A stretch of DNA of 19,871 nucleotides from Gemmatimonadota bacterium (GCA_016794735.1 JAEUJK010000578.1:1-19871), one strand, 5' to 3'; positions 1 to 6,707 are shown, numbered from the stretch's first letter. Translations and numbers: made by a program. The notes: generated by a model from the letters alone, not told the origin.

Positions 1-878
1 GCACCCACCGGCATGCCGCCGCCGATGATCTTCGCGAGCGTCGTGAGGTCGGGGGTGACGCCCTCGATGGCCTGCAACCCGCCGTGGCCCACGCGGAACG
101 TCACGATCTCGTCGAAGATCGCCAGGGCGCCGACCGCGTGCGCGGCGTCGATCACCCCCTGCAGGTACCCCTCGTCCGGCAGCAGCATGCCGGCATAGGA
201 AACCATCGGCTCGATGAGGACGGCGGCCACGTCGCGGCCATACCGATCGAGGATCCATCGCAACGTCTCGAGGTCGTTGAACGGGGTCACCAGGACCTCG
301 CTCACGATCCCCGGCGAGACCCCTGGCCCTTCCGCCACGCCGCTCGGATACGCCGGCGCATGGATCCCCGGCGTCACCGACACCTGGGCGGCGTCGTACG
401 CGCCGTTGTAGCCGCCCTCGATCTTCACGATCATGCGCCGACCGGTGAAGGCGCGCGCGCCGCGAATGGCGTTCATCACGGCCTCGGTACCGCTGTTGCA
501 GAAGCGGACCCGCTCCACCGACGGAATGCGCTCGACGAGCAATTCCGCGAGTGCGACCTGTGCCTCGGTCGGATACCCCATCACCGTCCCACGACGTGCC
601 TGCTCGGCGATGGCGGCCGCGATCCGCGGCTCGGCATGCCCGTGGATGAGCGAGGTGAAGTTGCCGAGGAAGTCGACGTACCGGTTGCCGTCCACATCCA
701 CCAACTCACACCCCTCACCGTGATCCATGAAGGTCGGGTACGGCAGGTAGAAGGTCCCCGTGCGCGTGTCACCACCAGGGAGCACGCGCTGTGCACGTTC
801 GAAGAGTGCGCGCGAGGCCGGGGTGCGCCGTGCGTAGGTGGTGCTTAGCTGGTGGTCGAGATCCTCGACGATCGACAT
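1..878 (-). CDS. Class III PLP-dependent aminotransferase (GSA-aminotransferase / beta-phenylalanine aminotransferase-like), partial
   Basis: This is the first 292 residues of a fold-type I class III aminotransferase; the frame is still open at base 1, so the C-terminal third lies outside the window. Visible motifs are a VDVDGNRYVDFLGN stretch near residues 60-73, CNSGTEAVMNAIR for the cofactor phosphate region, FDEIVTFR around residue 258, and TTLAKIIGGGMPVG, where Lys283 is the expected Schiff-base lysine. The start is the ATG at 878 (MSIVEDLD). No Shine-Dalgarno is seen before it. The family includes glutamate-1-semialdehyde aminomutase (hemL), but the N-terminal part around PGGDTRTGTFYLPYP looks closer to beta-phenylalanine aminotransferases (PGANTRSVLFYAPFP, from memory) than to the usual HemL N-terminus. 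I therefore assign the family confidently and leave the substrate open. The enzyme should be cytoplasmic. It is divergent from the small membrane protein gene at 1046. Confidence 0.88.
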   Translation of the reverse strand, partial: MSIVEDLDHQLSTTYARRTPASRALFERAQRVLPGGDTRTGTFYLPYPTFMDHGEGCELVDVDGNRYVDFLGNFTSLIHGHAEPRIAAAIAEQARRGTVMGYPTEAQVALAELLVERIPSVERVRFCNSGTEAVMNAIRGARAFTGRRMIVKIEGGYNGAYDAAQVSVTPGIHAPAYPSGVAEGPGVSPGIVSEVLVTPFNDLETLRWILDRYGRDVAAVLIEPMVSYAGMLLPDEGYLQGVIDAAHAVGALAIFDEIVTFRVGHGGLQAIEGVTPDLTTLAKIIGGGMPVG

Positions 879-1045
879 GGCCGCGGCGCGTGCTGAAGGA
901 TTTTGGGGAAGCGCGAAGATGCAGGGAAAAGGGGCGCGAGGGTAAGTGCCATTTCCCCGCGGGGCGGCGTTGTTCCGGCGAGACGCGAGTCCGAGCCGGT
1001 GACAGCCCTTGCCCTCGGCGCGGTCCGTGCATTCCTTGCCCGACC
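879..1045. promoter_or_regulatory. Divergent intergenic region between aminotransferase and small membrane protein gene
   Basis: These 167 bases separate two divergently transcribed genes, so they should hold both promoters. The AT-richer patch at 917-952 contains GGTAAGTG on the plus strand. On the minus strand the same bases offer a TANNNT-type -10 candidate, TACCCT. No convincing -35 elements or Shine-Dalgarno sequences are seen in either direction. The promoter reading is inferred from gene orientation. Confidence 0.35.
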
Positions 1046-1558
1046 GTGCGAAAACTCCTCTACTTGACCGTGCCCGCCTGTCTCCTGACCGGCTGGGCGG
1101 CGGTACGATCCGTGCGCGACACGGGACAACGCGTGGCGCAGGACGTGACCGCGACGTTCCGGGTCGACACCATGAACCTCCTGGTACTCCCGCAGGCGGG
1201 CGTGTACCGGGGGGTCGGCATTGGATCCCGCGAGGCGATCAAGGCGGTCGAAGGGTGGGAGATCACCGGGCGCCATCGCGAGTCGGGGGCGCTCGCCCAG
1301 GTCCAGCGGGCCAGCGCACCGCGGGCGCGTGACCGCGAGAACCGTCCCGGACTCGACCTGCTCTTCACCATGCGCATCGACGCGCCGGGCACGTGGGAGC
1401 TGCGGTACGGCAACCGTCCGCCAACGGCCGACAGCGTCACGATCCGCCTGACGCACTTCGACACCGCCACCGCCGGATCGGCGATGAAGGCGTTTGGCCT
1501 CGCGACGCTGTTTTCGGTGCTCCTGCTCCTGAGCGCCGGAATCTGGTTCCGGCGTTAG
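1046..1558 (+). CDS. Hypothetical membrane protein with N- and C-terminal transmembrane segments
   Basis: I do not recognise this 170-residue protein. A hydrophobic segment at residues 4-20 (LLYLTVPACLLTGWAAV) is followed by about 120 polar residues, which include a stretch with alternating hydrophobic residues ending TWELRYGNRPP and probably form a small beta-rich domain. A second hydrophobic helix lies at about residues 148-168 (AFGLATLFSVLLLLSAGIWF), and the chain ends in Arg-Arg. The likely topology is two membrane passes with the middle domain outside the cytoplasm and both ends inside. The GTG at 1046 is chosen because it places the hydrophobic segment at the N-terminus. The frame is open further upstream, to 791, but that stretch is charged, overlaps the divergent aminotransferase gene and looks like a shadow. 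An internal ATG at 1172 would lose the first helix. No Shine-Dalgarno is visible. The gene ends 4 bases from the convergent infA. Confidence 0.6.
   Translation: MRKLLYLTVPACLLTGWAAVRSVRDTGQRVAQDVTATFRVDTMNLLVLPQAGVYRGVGIGSREAIKAVEGWEITGRHRESGALAQVQRASAPRARDRENRPGLDLLFTMRIDAPGTWELRYGNRPPTADSVTIRLTHFDTATAGSAMKAFGLATLFSVLLLLSAGIWFRR
1534..1554. terminator. Hairpin at the convergent 3' ends of the membrane protein gene and infA
   Basis: A perfect 8-bp inverted repeat, CGCCGGAA and TTCCGGCG, with a 5-base loop lies over the last codons of the plus-strand gene, 4 bases before its stop codon. No T-tract follows on either strand, so this is not a classical intrinsic terminator. It could stop transcription from either side or protect an RNA 3' end. 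Confidence 0.35.
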
Positions 1559-1562
1559 GCGG

Positions 1563-1805
1563 CTACTGCGGCCCCGGCTGGGGCGCCTTGGTGTAGCGGA
1601 AGGTGATGCGGCCGCGGGTGAGGTCGTAGGGCGACACCTCGAGCTTCACGATGTCGCCGGCGAGGATGCGGATACGATGCTGGCGCAGTTTGCCTCCGAG
1701 TGTCGCCAGCACGTCGTGTCCGCCCGGGAGGGTCACCCGGAACGTGGCGTTGGGGAGGACTTCAGTGACAGTGCCTTCCAGCTCGATCGCGTCCTGTTTC
1801 GCCAT
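1563..1805 (-). CDS. infA: Translation initiation factor IF-1
   Basis: The 80-residue product is a recognisable S1/OB-fold IF-1: MAKQDAIELEGTVTEVLPNA at the N-terminus, FRVTLPGGHDVLA in the middle, IRILAGD, then SPYDLTRGRITFRY, the family's signature end. IF-1 binds the A site of the 30S subunit with IF-2 and IF-3 during initiation and acts in the cytoplasm. Two features differ from the usual protein. The segment normally reading AHISGKMR is ATLGGKLR here, and about eight residues (TKAPQPGPQ) follow the usual C-terminus. The gene stands alone, not beside rpmJ, rpsM or secY, which hints at a second infA copy elsewhere in the genome; that is inference. A Shine-Dalgarno sits before the ATG. Confidence 0.95.
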   Translation of the reverse strand: MAKQDAIELEGTVTEVLPNATFRVTLPGGHDVLATLGGKLRQHRIRILAGDIVKLEVSPYDLTRGRITFRYTKAPQPGPQ

Positions 1806-1811
1806 TCACCA

Positions 1812-1817
1812 CTCCTC
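1812..1817 (-). promoter_or_regulatory. Shine-Dalgarno of infA
   Basis: On the minus strand GAGGAG lies 6 bases before the infA ATG at 1805. It stands out because most other genes in this window show no Shine-Dalgarno. Confidence 0.7.
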
Positions 1818-1894
1818 GGGGTATGCGGCCCTGGAGCGAGCGCTCCCGCCGCGACCGACAAACTTGCGGGGGGAGCGTCATCGCACAAGTCGGG

Positions 1895-3265
1895 CTAGCG
1901 GGCCCCTCCCGGCAGGCGGTCGGGCATATCGGCCATCACGTAGGCCATGACCGCCATGGTGGCCACCGAGAGTGACACTTCGCGGGGGGACATCTTGTCG
2001 ATGGTGTCCGCGTTGGTGTGGTGGTACCAGAAGTACTTCGTGTCGTCGACGTTCAGTCCCATCCCGGGGACCCCGAGCTCCATCATCGGCCCGATGTCGG
2101 CCCCGCCCCCACCCCGGGTCATGTTGCCGGCGCCGATCCCCTCGAGGAGCCGTCCGACTTGCTGGATGATCGCGAAGGCGGCGTCGGTGCCCGTGAAGCC
2201 GAATCCCTTCGGGGTGAAGATCCCCCCATCCGATTCCATCATGACGACATGGTTGGCCGCCTGCGCGCGGTGTGCGTCGCGATAGGCCGTCCCACCCCGG
2301 AGCCCGTTCTCCTCATTGGTCCACCCGACCACGCGGATCGTGCGTCGCGGGCGAAGGCCGAGGGCCTTGAGCAGCCGGATCCCCTCCCAGGCCGCCACCA
2401 CACCGCCGGCGTCGTCCATCGCGCCGCGGCCAACATCCCACGAATCGATGTGCCCGCCCATCACGACGACCTCGTCGGGACGTTCGGTCCCCCGCAGCTC
2501 ACCGATCACGTTGCGTGACATGACGTCCGGCAGGGTGCGCGCCCCCATGGTGAGCTTGAGCCGCACGCGCTCCCCGCGGCCGATCATCCGCGCGATCATG
2601 TCGGCGTCTTCTGGCGCGATCGCGGCATGCGGGATCTTCCGCACGCTGGAGTCGTACGCCATGCTGCCCGTGTGTGGGGTGCGCATGGAGTACGGCGTCA
2701 CGGACCGGATGACCGACGCCACGGCACCCACCCGCGCCGCCTCTATGGCGCCGGTGCGGCGATAGGCGACCGTAGCCCCGTAGTTGGTGAACGGTGCGTT
2801 GTAGAGCACGATCTTGCCCCGCGCCTCGCTCGCGCGCGCCTTGAGCTCATCGAAGGACGCGACGACCATCACGTCGGCGGTGATCCCCGCGGGCGGCGTC
2901 CCGATGGAACCACCGAGCCCGAGCATGGGGAGCATTTCTCGCCGCGGCGAGATGAGTTCGATCGACTCGCGCCCTCGCACCCAGTGCGGCACCATCGCCG
3001 GCTCGCCCCGCACGTTGTCGAGGCCGTCCGCCTTCATCTGCACCATGATCCAGTCGATCGCCTGCTCGAGGCTGGCACTGCCGCTGAAGCGATGGCCGAA
3101 GCGTTCGGTGAGTTCGGCCAGGCGGTTCCAGGCAGCGCTGTCGGCGAGCGCCGCGGCGATGATGCGGTCCGCGGCCGGCCGGTAGCGATCGACGAGCGGC
3201 TGCGCGGCGAGTTCAGAGGAGACCACGCAGGCAGCGGCGATGAGGGCGGAGCGTGACAGGAGCAC
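1895..3265 (-). CDS. Exported M28 family zinc peptidase, carboxypeptidase Q-like
   Basis: This 456-residue exopeptidase has a signal peptide (residues 1-22, ending LAA before Gln), a PA-type insert around residues 130-235, and an M28 catalytic domain at about 250-450. Metal-site motifs are GGHIDSWD (His272), MDDAGG (Asp284/285), NEENG (Glu318/319), MESDGG (Asp346) and YHHTNADT (His415/416), so the two-zinc set appears complete. The order and wording, including GRGAMDD, LRPRRTIR, FTGTD and YVMADM, match mammalian carboxypeptidase Q (plasma glutamate carboxypeptidase). A role in hydrolysing dipeptides or short peptides in the periplasm is the likely function. The start is GTG at 3265, which gives the signal peptide directly. 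No Shine-Dalgarno is present; the leader is C-rich. A terminator separates the gene from the upstream barrel protein, so it is probably transcribed alone. Confidence 0.9.
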   Translation of the reverse strand: MLLSRSALIAAACVVSSELAAQPLVDRYRPAADRIIAAALADSAAWNRLAELTERFGHRFSGSASLEQAIDWIMVQMKADGLDNVRGEPAMVPHWVRGRESIELISPRREMLPMLGLGGSIGTPPAGITADVMVVASFDELKARASEARGKIVLYNAPFTNYGATVAYRRTGAIEAARVGAVASVIRSVTPYSMRTPHTGSMAYDSSVRKIPHAAIAPEDADMIARMIGRGERVRLKLTMGARTLPDVMSRNVIGELRGTERPDEVVVMGGHIDSWDVGRGAMDDAGGVVAAWEGIRLLKALGLRPRRTIRVVGWTNEENGLRGGTAYRDAHRAQAANHVVMMESDGGIFTPKGFGFTGTDAAFAIIQQVGRLLEGIGAGNMTRGGGGADIGPMMELGVPGMGLNVDDTKYFWYHHTNADTIDKMSPREVSLSVATMAVMAYVMADMPDRLPGGAR

Positions 3266-3297
3266 GTGGGGGATGGCTTGGGGGTGGTCGAAGGTCC
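3266..3297 (-). promoter_or_regulatory. C-rich, SD-less leader of the M28 peptidase gene
   Basis: On the minus strand GGACCTT is followed at once by CGAC (3290-3287) and then by two C-runs just before the GTG start. The arrangement closely resembles the ggt leader at 14706-14735. GACCTT at 3296-3291 could serve as a poor -10 element. Promoter function is inferred from position and similarity. Confidence 0.35.
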
Positions 3298-3335
3298 CGC
3301 ACGGTGGGCCCGGGAGGGGCCGTCGTCAACCCGGG

Positions 3336-3372
3336 GAAACACAAAACGCGCGATGGCCGAAGCCACCGCGCG
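3336..3372 (-). terminator. Rho-independent terminator of the outer-membrane barrel gene (UUCG tetraloop)
   Basis: On the minus strand an 11-bp stem (one G-U pair) with arms at 3362-3372 and 3347-3357 closes a TTCG loop through a C-G pair, the very stable cUUCGg tetraloop. The stem is followed directly by TTTTGTGTTT. It lies 50 bases past the stop codon at 3423 and before the M28 gene, so it should end transcription of the barrel gene. Confidence 0.85.
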
Positions 3373-3422
3373 CTTGTGCGTTCTGCGCCTGTCGGGGAAG
3401 CCCGCTCGCGCCGGGCGTGGCG

Positions 3423-3878
3423 CTAGAACGTCATGCCAATGGTGCCCTGGGTCTTGTTCATCTTCTCGTGTCGCCGGACCTCGGCGAAGAACCCGGTGCG
3501 TCCCGCGCCAAGGCGCAGGCCACCGCCGTAGTTGTATCCACGCACTTCTTCGACCTTGCCGTAGGAGTAGGCGCCGTAGCCGGCGATCCCGTACGGGGTC
3601 ATGGGGCCAAGGCGGATCGGGAAGACCGCGGAGGCGAAATAGGACCGCGGCGCCGACCGGAGGTTCGATCCGGAGACCATCCCCTCGACGCGAACCGCCA
3701 TGGGGAGGACCGGGATGTCGAGCTGAGCCGCTGCGTACACGTCCGACGTCTTGAACTTGAGCGCGCCGCTGTCGCTGACGGGCCGACCCGCACCGAGCCA
3801 CAAGGAGATACCCTGGGCCTGTGCGGCGGGCGCCACGCTGACGGCGGCAAGAACGAGGAGGAGTGAGCGTTTACGCAT
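3423..3878 (-). CDS. Small outer-membrane beta-barrel protein
   Basis: The product has 151 residues. It has a signal peptide (MRKRSLLLVLAAVSVAPAAQA, cut before Gln) and alternating hydrophobic/polar strands rich in Gly and aromatic residues (SLWLGAGRPV, YGIAGYGAYSYG, GYNYGGGLRLGAG), and it ends in the terminal Phe typical of BAM substrates (GTIGMTF). The pattern fits an 8-stranded OmpA/OmpW-like barrel (outer membrane beta-barrel domain family); no specific function can be read. The ATG at 3878 is chosen because it gives the signal peptide; the frame stays open further upstream but encodes a Pro/Arg-rich stretch. The leader lacks a Shine-Dalgarno and carries repeated GGTTCC/GGAACC hexamers. 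The gene is followed by a strong terminator, so it is probably monocistronic. Confidence 0.75.
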   Translation of the reverse strand: MRKRSLLLVLAAVSVAPAAQAQGISLWLGAGRPVSDSGALKFKTSDVYAAAQLDIPVLPMAVRVEGMVSGSNLRSAPRSYFASAVFPIRLGPMTPYGIAGYGAYSYGKVEEVRGYNYGGGLRLGAGRTGFFAEVRRHEKMNKTQGTIGMTF

Positions 3879-3991
3879 GGTTCCAGGGGAAGGAGTTGGT
3901 CGCTCGTATGGGGGAATACCACGGGGGCGGGGCGAGGTTCCGCAATTTCCTGCCACCATCGGCAATATCGTGATGATGGAACCTTGGAACC
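3879..3991 (-). promoter_or_regulatory. Upstream region of the barrel gene with four GGTTCC/GGAACC hexamers
   Basis: Plus-strand GGTTCC occurs at 3879-3884 and 3936-3941, and GGAACC at 3978-3983 and 3986-3991, the last two being a tandem pair with an 8-base period. The minus strand also has CGAC at 3902-3899 with a C-rich run after it, as in the other SD-less leaders. These may be binding sites or promoter parts for the barrel gene; no function is shown by sequence alone. Confidence 0.3.
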
Positions 3992-4011
3992 CTGGCAGTA
4001 CCTTCGAAATC

Positions 4012-4024
4012 GGGGGGGCCCCCC
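4012..4024 (-). terminator. G7C6 self-complementary run after the cyclophilin gene
   Basis: Seven G followed by six C on the plus strand lie three bases beyond the cyclophilin stop codon; on the minus strand they are followed by CGATTTCG. The run could fold only as a short GC stem with a tight loop. It may contribute to termination of the ypfJ-P1-cyclophilin unit, but the T-tract is poor. It is also a site where sequencing errors would be expected. Confidence 0.25.
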
Positions 4025-4027
4025 GCC

Positions 4028-4681
4028 CTACCAGCGCCTGACGACTCGCGCGCGCACGATGTAATCGAGCCGCGGAAAAACCCGGCGCAGGTACGCATTC
4101 CCCTGCCGCGTGATCGAGTCCTGCGACGGCCCCGGGAAGGTCTGCCCCCCCCGCGTCCCCGAATACTCCCAGTTGAGCGAGTCCAACACCGCCATCCCCG
4201 CCACCACCTCGCCAATCGGGGGGAACCCGTAGCCGTTCAGCGTGTCCAGGCGCGGCGTGTTGTCGACGGTGTTGAAGTACAGCTGCACCGACCGCGAGTT
4301 GGGGCCGCCACGCGCATACGACAGCGTCCCCTTCCGGTTCGGCGCCTGCACCGGTTCATCGGGCAGGCTCTGGGCCCGCCACGCACGTGACACCGCCGTG
4401 TCCCCGTGGATGCCGAACTGCGCGACGTAGTTCTTCAACACGCGGTGAAAGGCCACGTCGTCGAAGTACCGCTGCTGCACGAGCGCGTGGAACCGGTCCG
4501 CGCCGAGCGGCGACCAGGCGCGGCGGATCCGGACATCCATCGTCCCCCGCGTCGTCTCCACCCGCACGTCGAAGGAGTCGGGCGCAACACGTGTGTAGGC
4601 CTTCGCTCCCGGCTCCAGCAGCGATGCGCGACGCGCACACGATACGAACACGGTCGCCGCCAGCAACACCCACCAGCGCAT
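4028..4681 (-). CDS. Cyclophilin-type peptidyl-prolyl cis-trans isomerase, probable lipoprotein
   Basis: The 217-residue product begins MRWWVLLAATVFVSC, a short hydrophobic segment with Cys15 after FVS that reads as a lipobox, so it is probably a lipid-anchored envelope protein. The cyclophilin domain spans about residues 38-210: VETTRGTMDVRI, AFHRVLKNYVAQFG (the FHRV...Q.G active-site motif, containing the catalytic Arg), GTLSYARGGPNSRSVQLYFN and IGEVVAGMAVLDSL. It would catalyse prolyl isomerisation during folding of exported proteins. The ATG at 4681 shares one base with the stop of the P1 peptidase gene (TGATG), a typical translational-coupling arrangement. The same frame extends upstream to 5491, but that part is only the shadow of the peptidase gene. 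It is the last gene of a unit with ypfJ and the P1 peptidase. Confidence 0.9.
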   Translation of the reverse strand: MRWWVLLAATVFVSCARRASLLEPGAKAYTRVAPDSFDVRVETTRGTMDVRIRRAWSPLGADRFHALVQQRYFDDVAFHRVLKNYVAQFGIHGDTAVSRAWRAQSLPDEPVQAPNRKGTLSYARGGPNSRSVQLYFNTVDNTPRLDTLNGYGFPPIGEVVAGMAVLDSLNWEYSGTRGGQTFPGPSQDSITRQGNAYLRRVFPRLDYIVRARVVRRW

Positions 4682-5844
4682 CACGGGCGAATCCCGTACT
4701 TCGCGAGGATCTCGCGCACGCGACCCATGGGCAGGGCCTCGACGGTGCGCCCACGCGACGTGACCGTCTCCGCCTTGAACATCGAGTTGTAGATCGCCTC
4801 TTCCGTCGCCTCGACGACGGCCTGGAAGATCGCTGAGATCGCGTCGTTGGTGACTTCCTCGACCGCGCGACGACTCGGCGGGGGCGCGCCGCCCTGCGAC
4901 GGGATCACCCGGCGCACCTCGGACGCGGTCGAGAACGCGATCACGTAGTCGCCACTCCCATTCGAGGCCGAGGAGCCTGTGCGCGACAATCCCATGATCG
5001 CCCGGGACGCCACGCGCCCCAGGTTGCGATCCGACAACGGCGCATCCGTCGCGACCACCATCATGATCGAGCCGTCCCCCACCTCGTCGTCGGCACCACC
5101 GCGAAACGCGTACTGCCCGAGTTCCTTGCCGACCGGGGCCCCCAGCACCTGCAGGACACCACCAAAGTTCGACTGCACCAGGACGCCAACGGTGTAGCCG
5201 CCTAACGATTGCGGCAATACGCGGGAGGAGGTGCCGATCCCGCCCTTCCAGCCAAACGCCACCGTTCCCGCCCCGGCGCCGATCGCCCCCTCGGCCACCG
5301 GCCCGCTCGCCGCCCCCTCCAGGGCCGCGCGCACATGCTCGGCGCGGATCGGCCGCGAGCGGATGGCATTCAGGCCACCATCGTTGGTTTCCCCGACCAC
5401 CGGGTTGATCGAGCCCACCGACTGCATGCCGGGCCGCGCGAGCATCCACTCGACCATCGCGTCGGCCGCCTTCCACACGCACAACGTGCACGTCAACAGG
5501 ATCGGGGTCTCCAGCTCCCCGAGTTCCCGCAGCTGCGTCACGCCGAGCAGCTTGCCGAACCCGTTGCCCACATGGATCGCGGCCGGCACGCGACTCAGGA
5601 ACGGGTTCTCCCCGTGCGGGAGGATCGCCGTCACCCCCGTGCGCACCGAGTCTCCCTCGACGACGGTGGTGTGCCCCACGCGGACCCCGGCGACGTCGGT
5701 GATGGCGTTCGCCGCACCGGGGGCAAAGACACCCGGCGCGACGCCGATCTCACGCGCGCGGGGTCGCGCCTGCGCCGACAGGGCCGCGCTCATGAGCGGG
5801 AGGAGCAGCGCCGCACGCCTAACGCGCAAAGGTGTCACACGCAT
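4681..5844 (-). CDS. Exported P1/S58 family peptidase (DmpA/BapA-type aminopeptidase)
   Basis: The product has 387 residues from the ATG at 5844. A signal peptide (RRAALLLPLMSAALSAQA) precedes an Ntn-type P1 domain. Family motifs are ITDVAGVRVGHTT at 48-60, VHVGNGFGK-like IHVGNGFGK, INPVVGETNDGGLN, GAGTVAFGWKGGIGTSSR and ATDAPL. GDGSIMMVVATD contains the expected self-cleavage site between Gly258 and Ser259, Ser259 becoming the N-terminal nucleophile of the beta subunit, as with Ser250 of DmpA. NGSGDYVIAFST follows. Characterised members are D-/L-aminopeptidases or beta-peptidyl aminopeptidases; the substrate here is unknown. The start lies inside the ypfJ gene (26-nt overlap). The frame is open further upstream but loses the signal peptide position. 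Nearby alternatives GTG 5838 and TTG 5829 also retain it. It is translationally coupled to the cyclophilin gene downstream. Confidence 0.88.
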   Translation of the reverse strand: MRVTPLRVRRAALLLPLMSAALSAQARPRAREIGVAPGVFAPGAANAITDVAGVRVGHTTVVEGDSVRTGVTAILPHGENPFLSRVPAAIHVGNGFGKLLGVTQLRELGELETPILLTCTLCVWKAADAMVEWMLARPGMQSVGSINPVVGETNDGGLNAIRSRPIRAEHVRAALEGAASGPVAEGAIGAGAGTVAFGWKGGIGTSSRVLPQSLGGYTVGVLVQSNFGGVLQVLGAPVGKELGQYAFRGGADDEVGDGSIMMVVATDAPLSDRNLGRVASRAIMGLSRTGSSASNGSGDYVIAFSTASEVRRVIPSQGGAPPPSRRAVEEVTNDAISAIFQAVVEATEEAIYNSMFKAETVTSRGRTVEALPMGRVREILAKYGIRP

Positions 5845-6697
5845 CGGGCCGGCCATCGCGGAAGCCGCGCGTAAACCACTCCTTGCGTTGTTCGGAGGAA
5901 CCATGGGTCCAACTCTCCGGATTGACGCGCCCGGTCGTCTGGCGCTGGATGCGATCGTCGCCCACGGCCGCCGCGGCACCGAGCCCCTCGTCGATGTCCC
6001 CTTCGTCGAGCCACCCCTGCCGCGCCGCCAGGTGACCCCACACGCCAGCGTAGCAATCGGCCTGCAGCTCCAGCCGCACGCTCAGCTCGTTGGCCGATCC
6101 CCGGTTGCGCTGCTGGGCCGCGCGCACCTGGTCACTCGTCCCCACGACATTCTGCACGTGGTGCCCGATCTCGTGCGCGAGGATGTAGGCCTGCGCAAAA
6201 TCCCCTGGCGCCTGGAACCGGCGCTGCAACTCCTCGAGGAAGTCGAGGTCGATGTACACCTTGGAATCCGCCGGGCAATAGAAGGGCCCCGCCGCGGACT
6301 CGCCGAACCCGCATCCCCCCGTCTGGGTCCCGCCGCGGAACAGGACGAGGGTCGCGCGCGGATACTGCGTTCCCATCGCCGGGAGCGTGCGCGCCCAGTA
6401 GTCCTGCACGGAATCGAGCACGACGCCAAGACGCAGGACCAGCGGCTCCTCGCTCGCGTCCTGCACCGGCGCTTCGGCCGCGGGCTCACCCGTGACCGCG
6501 CCTCCACCGCCGCCGGCAAGCGAGATGAAGTCGCGCTTGAACACCAGGCTCAGGATCAGGAGGATCACGAAGCCACCGAGTCCGAGCCCACCGCGGCGCA
6601 TCCCACCGCCGCCGCCGAGGCCGCCAAAGCCGCCGCCTCCGCTCGCACCGCGGCGATCCTCGATGTCCCGGCTGCGTCCCTTGGGGTCAATCCGCAT
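5819..6697 (-). CDS. ypfJ: Membrane-anchored neutral zinc metallopeptidase (YpfJ family, PF04228)
   Basis: The 292-residue protein begins MRIDPKGRSRDIEDRRG, the usual start of this family. A Gly-rich stretch (residues 18-42) is followed by one TM helix (GGFVILLILSLVF, about 42-54). The rest is the periplasmic domain: YCPADSKVYIDLDF, then AHEIGHHVQN with His175 and His179 as zinc ligands and Glu176 as the general base, then LELQADCYAGV with Glu210 a probable third ligand, and WFTRGFRDG near the C-terminus. Length and architecture match the family. Its substrates are not established. A GGAG-type Shine-Dalgarno lies 10 bases before the ATG, and the gene overlaps the P1 peptidase gene by 26 bases, so the two are likely co-transcribed. 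The 112-base gap to the upstream aminotransferase gene carries palindromes and may hold a promoter. Confidence 0.92.
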   Translation of the reverse strand: MRIDPKGRSRDIEDRRGASGGGGFGGLGGGGGMRRGGLGLGGFVILLILSLVFKRDFISLAGGGGGAVTGEPAAEAPVQDASEEPLVLRLGVVLDSVQDYWARTLPAMGTQYPRATLVLFRGGTQTGGCGFGESAAGPFYCPADSKVYIDLDFLEELQRRFQAPGDFAQAYILAHEIGHHVQNVVGTSDQVRAAQQRNRGSANELSVRLELQADCYAGVWGHLAARQGWLDEGDIDEGLGAAAAVGDDRIQRQTTGRVNPESWTHGSSEQRKEWFTRGFRDGRPDACDTFAR

Positions 6698-6707
6698 GCG
6701 ACTCTGG

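Noticed and set aside
84..848. 254-codon plus-strand frame opposite the class III aminotransferase
   Set aside because: It is a shadow frame. The minus strand here has conserved catalytic motifs, and the plus frame shows only Arg/His/Asp-rich sequence.
1..878. Naming the left-edge gene hemL
   Set aside because: The N-terminal region is not typical of HemL, and the discriminating C-terminal part is outside the window.
791..1045. Upstream extension of the small membrane protein frame
   Set aside because: It overlaps the divergent aminotransferase gene and adds a charged stretch in front of the hydrophobic N-terminus.
4682..5491. Upstream extension of the cyclophilin frame
   Set aside because: It overlaps the P1 peptidase gene in another frame. 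The lipobox-type N-terminus at 4681 and the TGATG overlap mark the true start.
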